64,000 nucleotides of DNA from Paenibacillus sp. PastM-3 (GCF_029893965.1 NZ_JARXXP010000018.1:1-64000), one strand, 5' to 3'. Shown: positions 1 through 8,686, counted from the first letter of the stretch. Made by a program: numbers and translations. Notes: generated by a model not told the origin, from the sequence alone.

Positions 1-192
1 CTTCTTCTTGGTAGCAGCCCCTTTAAAAAATAAGGGGAGAGGGGCTTAGTTTCGTGCGGCCTTTTAAGCTACTTTGGTTTATTTTCAGGATAGAATCTTT
101 GCCAAATGACCGAGAAGCCCATTCTGTTGTACAAAGTACAATAGAATCCATTTTACGCCCTTTTTCCTCTGGCCCTCGTCTACTGCTTTACA
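1..192. other. Left edge, no supported gene
   Basis: I see no convincing gene here. An open frame starting near position 54 lacks a ribosome binding site and runs antisense into the zinc-ribbon gene. AGCCCC near 15 and GGGGCT near 43 could pair, but no T-run follows. Confidence 0.5.
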
Positions 193-215
193 TTAAAAAA
201 GCCCGCCAGGGGCTC
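193..215 (-). terminator. Terminator of the zinc-ribbon gene
   Basis: On the minus strand GCCC and GGGC enclose a short loop and are followed by six T residues. The hairpin overlaps the stop codon of the gene at 214-405, a compact intrinsic terminator. Confidence 0.65.
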
Positions 216-405
216 AAAACTTCTCTGGATTCTCAATTTTCATCGAGGCGATTTCGCCGCATCTTTTACAGAACGTGTAGATCACTCCCGAGCCTAAGGA
301 AAACGCCTTGTTGATCGGCATCACGCGGGCATAACCATTATTTAGCTTGCCCTTAACGAATTCGGTTCTTCCGCATGCTTTACAAGCTGGCTGTGCCTGG
401 TTCAT
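214..405 (-). CDS. Small zinc-ribbon protein
   Basis: A 63-residue protein with two CxxC pairs, C8-C11 and C46-C49, the layout of a single zinc ribbon. No catalytic residues are visible. Similar short proteins in Paenibacillus are, as I recall, often labelled TFIIIB-like from the ribbon alone; the true role is unknown. A GTG three codons upstream is also open, but GGGGTGG lies at the right distance from the ATG at 405 and overlaps that GTG, so the ATG is preferred. It is transcribed alone, divergently from the acetyltransferase. Confidence 0.75.
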   Translation of the reverse strand: MNQAQPACKACGRTEFVKGKLNNGYARVMPINKAFSLGSGVIYTFCKRCGEIASMKIENPEKF

Positions 406-483
406 CGTATCCACCCCGCAGAAAGTATTTTAATAGTATACGCTGAGTTCAGTTATTATGTTTCATGAACAGGAGCCCCCCAT

Positions 484-957
484 ATGAAAATCAGAACTTT
501 CACCGAGCAGGACATCGCCCAGATTGTCACTCTTTTCTACGAAACGGTACATTCGGTCAACAAACGGGATTACTCGCAGGAACAGCTCAACGCCTGGGCG
601 TCGTATGAGGATGAAAGTCAGCGGCTTAGCACATGGAAGGACGCTCTGAGCCGTAACATCACCTTGGTTGTAGAGAATAATGGCGTAATCGCCGGGTTTG
701 CAGATATGACGGCCCAGGGGTATTTGGACAGGCTTTTTGTACATAAGGAATATCAGCGGCAGGGAATTGCATCGGCACTCGTAAATACCCTGGAGGCGGA
801 GGCACACAGGCTGGATTTGACTGAGATCCGTACGGAAGCGAGTATAACGGCGAAGCCTTATTTTGAGCAAGCAGGTTTTGAGGTGGTCAGGCAGCAGGTT
901 GTGGAACGCAAGGGTGTGAAGCTGGAAAATTATATTATGGTGAAAAGCTTGCGCTGA
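484..957 (+). CDS. GNAT family N-acetyltransferase
   Basis: A 157-residue acetyltransferase of the GNAT fold, which moves an acetyl group from acetyl-CoA to an amine. The acetyl-CoA pyrophosphate loop is visible as YQRQGIASALV around residues 91-101, preceded by the strand LDRLFVH, and the C-terminal strand follows 'AGFEVVRQQ'. The length is normal for a stand-alone GNAT. AGGAG sits about 9 bases before the ATG. The substrate cannot be read from the sequence. An antisense frame across it is a shadow. Confidence 0.9.
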   Translation: MKIRTFTEQDIAQIVTLFYETVHSVNKRDYSQEQLNAWASYEDESQRLSTWKDALSRNITLVVENNGVIAGFADMTAQGYLDRLFVHKEYQRQGIASALVNTLEAEAHRLDLTEIRTEASITAKPYFEQAGFEVVRQQVVERKGVKLENYIMVKSLR

Positions 958-1009
958 AATCGGCCAAACGAATGTCTTCGAATGGAATACAGGGAGGGGC
1001 TACAACAGG

Positions 1010-2068
1010 ATGGAAATGCATACAGACCCCCGGGGGGAAGCCTACAGGCAGGTTATCGATTTAGGTATACAGAATGCTGAATGGTTTGTGCTGGGGGAGA
1101 AGTTTTCGACTGAACCTGGGGTGGATACATCAGCAAGGGAGCGATACGCACCTGTCTTAAATCATCTGAAGCCTTACCTCGTGAAGACCATTGTGATTCA
1201 GGACAAGGATACGAAAGAAATCATGAAGGAACTTGGCGAGCTCAAAAATACATATGACAGTCACGCCTTTTACGGCTCGGGCACGTACTATTTCTACCGT
1301 TGCTGTGAGGAGAGCGGGAATGTGCTGAAGCAAGCAGCCAACCGGTTGGCGGACTGGATGTATCCCAAGCTGCCGGAGGATTTGTGTTTCCTCAAAAAAG
1401 AAGGCGGGGACTATCTCTACTCAGTCGTGCATGAACGCATCTATGGTATGGAAGTAACGGAGGAAGAGGCAGCGGGGCTGATGGAGCAAGTTACGGGGCT
1501 CTTCATGGAGCTTGCGGCGCACCGGGAGCTGGACTGTCTGCTGGATGATGCCATCAGGCACAGGACAGACAAGCTGTACATCAGCGGATACCGGCTGACG
1601 GAGCTGCCTGAGCGGATAAGGGAGCTTGGCGGGCTGCGGGAGCTGGAGATTTTTGAGCAGGATCTGTATCGTCTGCCGGACGGGCTGTTTGAGCTGGAAA
1701 AGCTGGAGCGCTTAATAATCATGACGGCTGATCTGCAACAGATTCCTGGATCCATAAACAGGCTAAAAAATCTGAAAGAGCTCACCATCCAGTGTGCCAG
1801 CTCAGACCGCCCGGTACCCGGTTACCAAGCCAAACCTAAAGAGGAGATTAGCCTGAACCGCATACCGCCGGAGATCGGAGAGCTGGAGCAGCTGGAGCGG
1901 CTCACCATACAGTACACCGCGATCCGGGAGCTGCCGGTTGAACTGACTAAGCTGAAAAAGCTGCAGGTTCTGGATCTCGGGATGTGCATGATTCCGGAAA
2001 AGCCGGGCTTTTTGCGGGAGATGCAGCAGCTGAAGTATATCAATCTGTCGCAGGACTCTTTATGGTGA
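1010..2068 (+). CDS. Leucine-rich repeat protein
   Basis: A 352-residue protein whose C-terminal half (about 185-350) carries at least five leucine-rich repeats of the LxxLPxxLxxLxxLxxL type (for example LPDGLFELEKLERLII and LPVELTKLKKLQVLDL). The N-terminal 180 residues are not recognised; they are rich in charged residues and contain no signal peptide, so the protein is probably cytoplasmic. LRR domains usually bind proteins; no enzymatic partner domain is visible. GGAGGGG lies upstream of the ATG. It stands alone and is followed by a strong terminator. Confidence 0.85.
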   Translation: MEMHTDPRGEAYRQVIDLGIQNAEWFVLGEKFSTEPGVDTSARERYAPVLNHLKPYLVKTIVIQDKDTKEIMKELGELKNTYDSHAFYGSGTYYFYRCCEESGNVLKQAANRLADWMYPKLPEDLCFLKKEGGDYLYSVVHERIYGMEVTEEEAAGLMEQVTGLFMELAAHRELDCLLDDAIRHRTDKLYISGYRLTELPERIRELGGLRELEIFEQDLYRLPDGLFELEKLERLIIMTADLQQIPGSINRLKNLKELTIQCASSDRPVPGYQAKPKEEISLNRIPPEIGELEQLERLTIQYTAIRELPVELTKLKKLQVLDLGMCMIPEKPGFLREMQQLKYINLSQDSLW

Positions 2069-2131
2069 GGAAAACCGCAGAAAGAAAAAGACGGACAAGC
2101 AGAAGAAGGATCATGAAAAACGGGTACACAG

Positions 2132-2172
2132 CAAAGCAGCCCGCCTACAAAGGCCGGGCTGCTTTGTTTATC
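2132..2172 (+). terminator. Terminator of the LRR gene
   Basis: Perfect 12-bp arms, CAAAGCAGCCCG and CGGGCTGCTTTG, around an 11-base loop, followed by TTTAT. Confidence 0.85.
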
Positions 2173-2209
2173 TCAGGCTCTGCCCGTTGCCGCGGGCCAT
2201 AGCCATCTC

Positions 2210-3166
2210 TTATTGAGTCATGCTGTCCCACAGCGCCTGGAATACGCTGGATTCGACTTCAAAGAACACCGGTGCATTGCCGTAGCGCACTAGCCCCTGG
2301 CCGAAGAGCACCAGCTGAACCTGTGCTTTATCTTCCAGCTCCAGATAGACAATCTTACGGTCTTCGCTCTCGTAGATGCCTTGCTCCATCAGCGGCTCAG
2401 CGGCTAATGGTTTGGCAGCTTCAAGTGCTGACAGGAAGCCGTCAAGGGCTTCGCCGCCGGCAAGCGGTGCATACTGCTGCTGGCCGTTGTTCCAGCTGTC
2501 GAAGCTTTCCCACTGGGCCGAGGCGACCCGGCCTTCGAGGTTCAGCTTGCCGATCAGGTCGGCGCCGCTGTTGACGGTAATGCCGTTGGTATGCTCATAC
2601 AGATCAGCAAATACCTGACCGTCGATTTCCGAGTAGGACATGATCAGGAAGCCGGAATCGTAACCTTTTACAGTATAGATATCCGTCACGCCGATGTTGG
2701 AGGACAGCTCAGTATAACCATCCTTGCCGGTCCATTCGTCAATGCCGCCTGTAGTGGTTCCCAGCTTGTCGCCGCGCAGGGCGGCAGCGTCTGCAGCGTC
2801 AATACGGGTAGCGGACTGTGTATATACATTACCTTCATATACAACCAGCTGGATCATGTTTGCCTGCACCTGGGCATTCGGATCTGGAAGCTCCACCTTA
2901 GGAATAGTGATGCCCGTTCCCGGGTCTACCTGGGCCACCTGCGCCGGAGCCGCCGGGCCATTGATTTGCTGCCAGATATTCGGCCCTGCGAGGCCGATCC
3001 CGGCGGCGATTACCAGACTTGCTGCGATGTACATTGTTTTGCGCGGGCGTTTGCGCTCCTGCTGCTGCTGTTCCAGCCTGCTGATCAATCCGTTTTTCAT
3101 CTCTTCACCTGGTTTCATGGAATCCACCGCTTTCTTGTATTGTTGTCGAAACTGTTTGTCGTTCAC
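2210..3166 (-). CDS. Putative anti-sigma factor, membrane-anchored
   Basis: A 318-residue protein with a short charged N-terminal region (1-44), one membrane segment at about 45-61 and an outer domain of about 250 residues. This is the architecture of anti-sigma factors that hold an ECF sigma at the membrane. Its start overlaps the end of the ECF sigma gene by four bases (ATGA), so the two are translationally coupled. No classical zinc anti-sigma motif (HxxxCxxC) is present, so assignment rests on position and topology. The outer domain is not recognised. Confidence 0.75.
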   Translation of the reverse strand: MNDKQFRQQYKKAVDSMKPGEEMKNGLISRLEQQQQERKRPRKTMYIAASLVIAAGIGLAGPNIWQQINGPAAPAQVAQVDPGTGITIPKVELPDPNAQVQANMIQLVVYEGNVYTQSATRIDAADAAALRGDKLGTTTGGIDEWTGKDGYTELSSNIGVTDIYTVKGYDSGFLIMSYSEIDGQVFADLYEHTNGITVNSGADLIGKLNLEGRVASAQWESFDSWNNGQQQYAPLAGGEALDGFLSALEAAKPLAAEPLMEQGIYESEDRKIVYLELEDKAQVQLVLFGQGLVRYGNAPVFFEVESSVFQALWDSMTQ

Positions 3167-3657
3167 TCGGTTTCCGCTCCTTCCAGCTCCAGTTTTAACA
3201 GCTGCCGTCCCCGCTGAAGCCTCATCTTCACAGCGGACTCACTGATCTGCAGAATGCTGCTGATTTTCTGTACAGAATAATCCTCGTAGTAATATAGATG
3301 GATCACTGTTTTGACCTTCACAGGCAAGGCCATTACGAGCTGAAGCAGCGCCAGATCCTCAGGACCGTCCGCAGCCAGCGCCTCGGCGCCGTCCAGCTTA
3401 ACTTCACGTTTGCGCCAGCCTCTGCCCAGCATCGTTTTGCAGGTGTTGGTAAGCACGCGGATCAGCCAGGCTTTCTGGTGCTCGGCATCATTGAAATCCG
3501 GCGCTTTCTCCATCAGCTTGATGAATGTATCCTGAACGGCCTCCTCGGCATCCTGGCGTCTGCCCAAATGGACCATAGCAATCCTGAATAGCATATCTGA
3601 ATAAGCCTCGTAACTCTTTATCACATGATTTCCCGGCCGGATCATGGATCGCTGCAT
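3163..3657 (-). CDS. ECF-type RNA polymerase sigma factor
   Basis: A 164-residue sigma-70 family protein with region 2 at about 18-85 (YSDMLFRIAMVHLGRRQDAEEAVQDTF pattern, with the D-A-E-E-A-V-Q-D signature) and region 4 at about 105-155 (a helix-turn-helix with YYYEDYSVQKISSILQIS). It directs RNA polymerase to a small regulon, probably for envelope stress. GGAGG lies 10 bases before the ATG. It is co-transcribed with the overlapping anti-sigma gene, and a matching ECF promoter can be seen upstream. Confidence 0.92.
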   Translation of the reverse strand: MQRSMIRPGNHVIKSYEAYSDMLFRIAMVHLGRRQDAEEAVQDTFIKLMEKAPDFNDAEHQKAWLIRVLTNTCKTMLGRGWRKREVKLDGAEALAADGPEDLALLQLVMALPVKVKTVIHLYYYEDYSVQKISSILQISESAVKMRLQRGRQLLKLELEGAETE

Positions 3658-3695
3658 AATGCAATGACCTCCTTTATACCTGTAACACCATTACG

Positions 3696-3722
3696 AACGG
3701 GATTTGGTCACATTTTGTTTCC
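3696..3722 (-). promoter_or_regulatory. Candidate ECF autoregulatory promoter
   Basis: On the minus strand GGAAAC (3722-3717) is followed after 17 bases by CGTT (3699-3696), about 40 bases before the sigma gene. This resembles the AAC / CGT pattern of ECF promoters, so the sigma factor may drive its own transcription. Motif match only. Confidence 0.45.
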
Positions 3723-3865
3723 GGGAATTTATATAAATCTGATTACGCCAGGGGGGAACGGGGTGAAATCCGGTAATTATGCATTTACCGCTATCTAACC
3801 TTCGGCCTTTGTAGTAAACTGATAACTCTGGAATAAATTCCATATTTATCAAGGGGGCTGAATGT

Positions 3866-4654
3866 ATGCAGGAACAACTGGCACGTGCCAACAAGGCGGC
3901 TTGGGAAACGAAGGCTTATCAGGCTTGGGTGCAGCATCACGGGGCTCCGGAGGCGCTTGCCGAAGAATTGAAGAAGGACCCCCGGCACCCGCTGCGTTAC
4001 TGGCTGAAATACACAGGTGATCCGTCCGGCAAAAAAGTCCTTAACCTGCTGGGCTCCCACGGCAGAAAAGCGATCCCCCTGGCTCTGCTTGGTGCAGAGG
4101 TGACGGTGGTCGATATTTCGGCGGAGAACCGCCGGTATTGCCTTGAGGTTGCGGCTGCGGCGGGTGTGCAGCTGAATTATATCTGCTCGGATGTCCTGCA
4201 TATCCCGGATGAAGAAAGTCTCGGGCAATTCGATTATGTGCTGATGGAGTTTGGGGTTTTGCATTATTTTACTGATCTGAAGCCTTTGTTCACACTGGTG
4301 AATCGCAGGCTGGGTGCAGATGGACGGCTGCTGTTGACGGATTTTCATCCGTTTGCCAGGGCGTGGAAGATCACAGAGACGCTCCGGCAGCCGACAGGTA
4401 ACTATTTTGACGATACGGTCCGGGAAGGTGAGGTGGCCTTTGCCAGGCTGCTCCCGGAATCAGAGCGTTCAGGATTATCCAGCGTTCTGACGAGGGCCTG
4501 GCCAGTGGGCGATATTCTTACAGCAGTCGCGGCGAGCGGGCTGTATATCCGTACCTTTGAAGAGATCCGTAACGCAGCCGATCCGAGCTTTCCCGAGTTC
4601 TATACCCTGATTGCCGACAAAACAAATGTGCAGCTGTCTCCGCTGAATCCCTGA
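3866..4654 (+). CDS. Class I SAM-dependent methyltransferase
   Basis: A 262-residue methyltransferase. Motif I (VLNLLGSHGRKAIPLALLGA, about 58-77) has a serine-histidine variation of the usual GxGxG loop and is followed by the acidic ribose-binding residue D83 in VVDIS. A later strand LMEFGVLHYF and the post-motif LLLTDFHPF fit the family. Methyl acceptor unknown. AAGGGGG precedes the ATG with good spacing. Monocistronic, divergent from the ECF sigma operon. Confidence 0.85.
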   Translation: MQEQLARANKAAWETKAYQAWVQHHGAPEALAEELKKDPRHPLRYWLKYTGDPSGKKVLNLLGSHGRKAIPLALLGAEVTVVDISAENRRYCLEVAAAAGVQLNYICSDVLHIPDEESLGQFDYVLMEFGVLHYFTDLKPLFTLVNRRLGADGRLLLTDFHPFARAWKITETLRQPTGNYFDDTVREGEVAFARLLPESERSGLSSVLTRAWPVGDILTAVAASGLYIRTFEEIRNAADPSFPEFYTLIADKTNVQLSPLNP

Positions 4655-4720
4655 TTTTAGGCATTAGACAACCAAACGTAAGCATATGGGTACATAAAAC
4701 ACTATTGGGGTGGTGGACCA

Positions 4721-4927
4721 GTGCTGCGTAACCATGAGTTCAGAGTTTATATCATTACCAAAGGGGATATTCTCCGGTTTGTAGCGATAGAGATCGTGCT
4801 TGGAACGATGACCTACTCTATTGCGATGAAGTTGTTCCATAACGTGATTTTGGCCAGTGCGGGCGGCTGGGCGGGGACAGAAGGCTTCAAGAGGCTGATT
4901 ATGCTGAAGAATCTTTTGGCAAAATAA
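4721..4927 (+). CDS. Small hypothetical protein
   Basis: A 68-residue protein starting at GTG with GGGGTGGTGGA upstream. The middle (about 17-50) is hydrophobic and weakly amphipathic with small residues, so one or two short membrane helices are possible; the C-terminus is basic. I do not recognise the family. A strong terminator follows, which supports a real transcription unit. Confidence 0.55.
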   Translation: MLRNHEFRVYIITKGDILRFVAIEIVLGTMTYSIAMKLFHNVILASAGGWAGTEGFKRLIMLKNLLAK

Positions 4928-4942
4928 ACATAGCAGCAGGGC

Positions 4943-4969
4943 GGCCATCCTTATAAGGATGGTCTTTTT
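4943..4969 (+). terminator. Terminator
   Basis: Arms GGCCATCCTT and AAGGATGGTC around a two-base spacer, followed by TTTTT. Confidence 0.85.
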
Positions 4970-4970
4970 G

Positions 4971-5129
4971 TATAAGACTGATCGAGCAGAGAGGCAGCGA
5001 TTGATATTCCCGGCACACTGGATCTTCGTCAGCAAAAATTTCACAGCGGATGCAGAAAAGGATCTGCGGAACTTCAAGTCTCCTATACCTTTGCTTCTTG
5101 GGGATGACGATATTAATGTAGAAGTATAA
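4971..5129 (+). pseudogene. C-terminal remnant of a probable alpha/beta hydrolase
   Basis: An open frame without a start codon reads FVSKNFTADAEKDLRNF and then SPIPLLLGDDDINVEV before a TAA at 5127. A hydrophobic strand followed by G-D-D-D-I is what surrounds the catalytic Asp of alpha/beta hydrolases. It is cut short on both sides, lying between the preceding terminator and the response regulator. The family call is tentative. Confidence 0.4.
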
Positions 5130-5196
5130 GGGCACATAAAGGACATAACATCAAGTTATGCTAGTACCAATAACATGTTTGAAGGCGGGGACTGGA

Positions 5197-5877
5197 TTGA
5201 AGAAGAAGCTTCTGCTCGTCGAGGATGAAATCCGGATCCGCGAGCTGGTGTCAGACTATTTCATACAGGACGGCTGGGAAGTATGTGAAGCAGACAATGG
5301 TCAGGATGCGCTGCTCTGGTTCAGCTCCCAGCTGCCGGATCTGATCATCCTGGATATTATGATGCCCAGGCTGAACGGGTTCGAGGTGTGCCGGGAGATC
5401 CGCCGGCAATCGGCGATTCCCATTATTCTGCTGACGGCAAAGTCTGCAGATGACGACAAAATATACGGCTTTGAAGTCGGGGCGGACGATTATGTGACGA
5501 AGCCGTTCAGTCCCAAGGTGCTGGTTGCGCGGGCCAATGCGCTGATGAAGCGGGTTGAAGGCGGTCATCTGCCGGATTCCGGCAGCCTCAAATTCGGCTC
5601 TGCGGTCTTTAACACTTCTGCCCACCGGCTGGAAATCGGAGGTGCAGAGGTGGAGCTTGCCCCCAAAGAATATGAGCTGTTATGGCTGCTGATCCGCAAT
5701 AAAGGCATTGCCGTCTCCCGTGATACCATTCTCAGCCGGGTCTGGGGCATAGAATTTGACGGGGATTCCCGGGTCGTTGACAGCCATATCAAGAAGCTGC
5801 GCAGCAAGCTGGGTGCAGAATCACGCTGTATCCGTACGGTGGTCGGCACCGGCTATATGTTCGAGGAAGAGACATGA
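5197..5877 (+). CDS. OmpR-family response regulator
   Basis: A 226-residue response regulator when started at the TTG at 5197, which has GGCGGGG six bases upstream and begins right before the conserved KKLLLVEDE strand; an ATG at 5158 would add 13 unlikely residues. The receiver domain shows E9-D10, phosphorylated D53 (LDIMMP), T80 and K102. The C-terminal winged helix has ELAPKEYELLWLL and DSHIKKLRSKL. It overlaps the histidine kinase by four bases, and the operon continues into pssA and a DedA gene, which suggests control of membrane lipid composition. Confidence 0.93.
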   Translation: MKKKLLLVEDEIRIRELVSDYFIQDGWEVCEADNGQDALLWFSSQLPDLIILDIMMPRLNGFEVCREIRRQSAIPIILLTAKSADDDKIYGFEVGADDYVTKPFSPKVLVARANALMKRVEGGHLPDSGSLKFGSAVFNTSAHRLEIGGAEVELAPKEYELLWLLIRNKGIAVSRDTILSRVWGIEFDGDSRVVDSHIKKLRSKLGAESRCIRTVVGTGYMFEEET

Positions 5878-7622
5878 GAAGGCAGGGAATCACTTTTAAG
5901 CTGTTTGTGATGACGGTGATCTTTTTTCTCTGCTTTTACGGGATGGTCATTCTGAGTCAGCTGCTGTTCTTTGACGGGTTCTACCAGCAGCAGAAGGAGG
6001 GCCGGGTCGAAAAGCATCTCAAAAGCTTTGGTGCAAGCTACATCAGTGAGCAGTGGAGCGGCAGCCGGCTGTCTCAGGAGCTGGCCCGTTTTATGCTGCG
6101 CAACAAGACACAGCTGGCGATTGTGAAGCTGGACGGCAAGATGAATTCGGATGACCCATATCATATGAAGCTGCGGACGAAGGAGGGCAGGGAGCTGGTT
6201 GTTTCCCTGTCGATGTTCATGAGTGAATACGGGGAGGCGCTGAGGGCGGCAGATATCAAGGAAGAGGATACGCTGACGCTTGAGGGAGAGCTTTTTGAAG
6301 GAGACAGCAGCACTCCGGATCTGATCTATCCTGTAAGGATAACCGCCAGCGGGGGAACGATAGGGATGCATGAGGAGGGAATGACGCGGCTGTCAGGAAC
6401 CGTCACAGAAATTGTGCTGCCCGATCTCAAAATATGGAATCCGCGCCAGGGGATTCTGCTGGAGGCACTGGAGGAATGGTTCCCGCTGACGTCTGAGCAC
6501 AAGGCGGGTTTTGAGCAGCTGGAAATGCAGAAGCAGGAGTGGACCGCTCCCTGGAGCGGGATCCGCAATTCTGTCATTATTTTTCCTGTCCGGCAGACCG
6601 GCGGAGAGATCGAGCTCCTGTTCACGGTTACCTCCCTGCAGGATGTCAAGGATTCAAATGAAGCGCTTCGCTGGTTCTTTTTATATCTGGGGCTGGGCGG
6701 GCTTGCGCTGATTCTGATCCTCTCGCTGTTCTTCTCCAAGATGGTCACCAGGCCGCTGATCAAGCTGAATAATATCGCCAAACGGATGGTCTCACTGGAC
6801 TTTACAGGAGATAACTCGATCCGGCAAAAGGATGAGCTGGGCAGCCTCTCAAACAGCATGTTCACCTTATCGGTAAGCCTGGATTCGGCACTTCGCGAGC
6901 TGCGTGAGGCTAACCGGCAGCTGGTGGAGGAGATGGAGCATAAACAGCGGATGGAGATAATGCAGCAGGACTTTTTTGCCAATGCATCGCATGAGCTGAA
7001 GACTCCGCTAAGTATTATTAAGGGCTTCGCTGAGGGACTGGAGGATGGTGTGAGTGCAGGCAAGCAGGATCACTACATTAAGGTCATTATTGAGGAAGCC
7101 GACAAAATGGAGTTCCTGGTAAAGGATATGCTGGATTTGGCCAGGCTGGAGTCTGGCACCATCAAGCTGCAGAAGAGCTCTTTTATGCTGAGTGAGCTGA
7201 CAGAAAAGGTAGCTGACAAGCTGATCCATCTCTTGGACGGCAAGGGGCTGAAGGTGGTTGTTATTCCGGTGAACGAGCCGCCGGTGTATGCCGACAGCAA
7301 CTGGATCGAACAGGTGGTGCTTAATTTCATGACCAATGCCATCCGGCATGCGGACGAAGGAAGCACGGTGACCGTCAGGATCGATGGGCAGGGGCAGACC
7401 TGTGTCTTCAGCATTCATAATCAAGGGGAGCCTGTTCCGGAGGATCAGCTGCAGCAGATCTGGGAACGGTTCTACCGGGCCGAGCCCTCCCGCAGCAGGC
7501 TGACAGGCGGAACCGGGCTGGGGCTGTCCATTACTAAACGGATTCTGGATATGCACGGCTGCCGGTATAAAGTGGAAAACATCGGGAATGGCGTCTGTTT
7601 CAGTGTGTTCTTTGAAGGATGA
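5874..7622 (+). CDS. Sensor histidine kinase, HAMP type
   Basis: A 582-residue membrane kinase. TM1 lies near 8-30, an extracellular sensor of about 230 residues follows, then TM2 near 265-287 and a HAMP domain. The phosphoacceptor is H373 (NASHELKTPLS), with the ATP-binding N box (QVVLNFMTNAIRH) and G box (GTGLGLSITK) in order. The sensor domain is unfamiliar. It is translationally coupled to the response regulator (ATGA) and is followed after 40 bases by pssA, so its signal probably concerns the envelope. Confidence 0.93.
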   Translation: MRRQGITFKLFVMTVIFFLCFYGMVILSQLLFFDGFYQQQKEGRVEKHLKSFGASYISEQWSGSRLSQELARFMLRNKTQLAIVKLDGKMNSDDPYHMKLRTKEGRELVVSLSMFMSEYGEALRAADIKEEDTLTLEGELFEGDSSTPDLIYPVRITASGGTIGMHEEGMTRLSGTVTEIVLPDLKIWNPRQGILLEALEEWFPLTSEHKAGFEQLEMQKQEWTAPWSGIRNSVIIFPVRQTGGEIELLFTVTSLQDVKDSNEALRWFFLYLGLGGLALILILSLFFSKMVTRPLIKLNNIAKRMVSLDFTGDNSIRQKDELGSLSNSMFTLSVSLDSALRELREANRQLVEEMEHKQRMEIMQQDFFANASHELKTPLSIIKGFAEGLEDGVSAGKQDHYIKVIIEEADKMEFLVKDMLDLARLESGTIKLQKSSFMLSELTEKVADKLIHLLDGKGLKVVVIPVNEPPVYADSNWIEQVVLNFMTNAIRHADEGSTVTVRIDGQGQTCVFSIHNQGEPVPEDQLQQIWERFYRAEPSRSRLTGGTGLGLSITKRILDMHGCRYKVENIGNGVCFSVFFEG

Positions 7623-7662
7623 GCAGGCGGCCGGCATCGTACTGAAAAGGAGTGGAGTAATT

Positions 7663-8187
7663 GTGAGATGGAACTGGCTGCCCTCAATGTGCACGCTGGG
7701 TAACCTGGGGCTGGGATCATTATCCCTGCTGTATACGATACAGGAGCGCTATGAGCTGGCATTATTTATGATTTTGCTTGCCGCATTTTGCGATGTGATG
7801 GACGGAATGCTGGCAAGAATGCTGGACTGTACCAGCGAGTTCGGTAAGCAATTGGATTCACTGGCTGATATAATCTCATTCGGACTGGCACCGACATTTC
7901 TCATATTGTTATACAAGCTGGACAATGTGCACTGGCTGGGGCCGGCTGCCGCCGTTGTTTTTTTGATCTGCGGTGCGCTGCGTCTGGCCAGATTCAATAT
8001 ATCAGCCCCGTCCCGGGGCTTCACCGGTATGCCGATTACAGCAGCCGGCGTGATTTTGTCTATGCTCTCATTAGTTGTTGAATATATGAAACCGGGATGG
8101 GTCATCATGATGATGGGTCTGTTATCCGTAATGATGATCAGTCATATTCCGTTTCCGTCACTTAAAAAATACGTTAACAGGAAGTGA
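7663..8187 (+). CDS. pssA: CDP-diacylglycerol-serine O-phosphatidyltransferase
   Basis: Makes phosphatidylserine from CDP-diacylglycerol and serine, the precursor of phosphatidylethanolamine. The CDP-alcohol phosphotransferase signature DGx2ARx8Gx3Dx3D is intact (DVMDGMLARML, then EFGKQLDSLADI). The protein of 174 residues has several membrane helices. The GTG at 7663 is chosen because AAAGGAG precedes it and it opens the conserved RWNWLPSMCTLGNL start; a longer frame reaches back into the kinase gene. In Bacillus subtilis pssA sits with ybfM and psd; here the DedA gene is retained but psd does not follow. Confidence 0.9.
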   Translation: MRWNWLPSMCTLGNLGLGSLSLLYTIQERYELALFMILLAAFCDVMDGMLARMLDCTSEFGKQLDSLADIISFGLAPTFLILLYKLDNVHWLGPAAAVVFLICGALRLARFNISAPSRGFTGMPITAAGVILSMLSLVVEYMKPGWVIMMMGLLSVMMISHIPFPSLKKYVNRK

Positions 8188-8191
8188 GTTC

Positions 8192-8686
8192 ATGCCCTGG
8201 ATCATAGAGATGATTACGCAATACGGATATTTGGCAGTCTTCCTGCTCATGGCACTGGGAATTCTCGGCATTCCTGTACCGGACGAGCTGCTGATGCTGT
8301 TCGTAGGCTATCTGTGCTCGGTTATGGTGCTCAATTATTCCGTTTCCGTAGTGGTTTGCTTCATGGGAGCCATAACAGGCACGCTGATCAGCTATACTAT
8401 CGGGCGGAGAGTGGGACAGCCGGTTGTCGAGAGATTCGGTAAATGGGTGGGCCTTACCCCCAGGCGGTTTGCCAGTGTTAAAAGATGGTTTCACAAATTC
8501 GGCCACTGGACGGTGTTTATTGCCTACTTCATTCCCGGATTAAGACATGTCTGCAGCTACATTTCCGGCATCAGCGCCATGTCGTTCCGGAAGTATCTGC
8601 TGATTACCACAGCCGGTGCCCTGATCTGGTCCATTTTGTTTGTTTCTATCGGCTACTTTATCGGAGCCAGGTTGTCCTTTGCATAG
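8192..8686 (+). CDS. DedA-family membrane protein, probable PetA
   Basis: A 164-residue DedA/SNARE-associated family protein with about four membrane segments. Family features are the N-terminal GILGIPVPDELLMLFVGY with its acidic pair, and the F-x-R-x3-PG-x-R-like segment FIAYFIPGLRHVCSYISG. It starts five bases after pssA. In B. subtilis the DedA protein YbfM/PetA, encoded between pssA and psd, is required for transbilayer distribution of phosphatidylethanolamine, so the same role is the best guess. Not tested here. Confidence 0.85.
   Translation: MPWIIEMITQYGYLAVFLLMALGILGIPVPDELLMLFVGYLCSVMVLNYSVSVVVCFMGAITGTLISYTIGRRVGQPVVERFGKWVGLTPRRFASVKRWFHKFGHWTVFIAYFIPGLRHVCSYISGISAMSFRKYLLITTAGALIWSILFVSIGYFIGARLSFA

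Noticed and set aside
1984..2202. 72-codon frame overlapping the LRR gene end
   Set aside because: It starts inside the LRR gene and reads through the terminator hairpin.
3791..4348. Antisense frame across the methyltransferase
   Set aside because: No ribosome site or family features; the sense gene has methyltransferase motifs.
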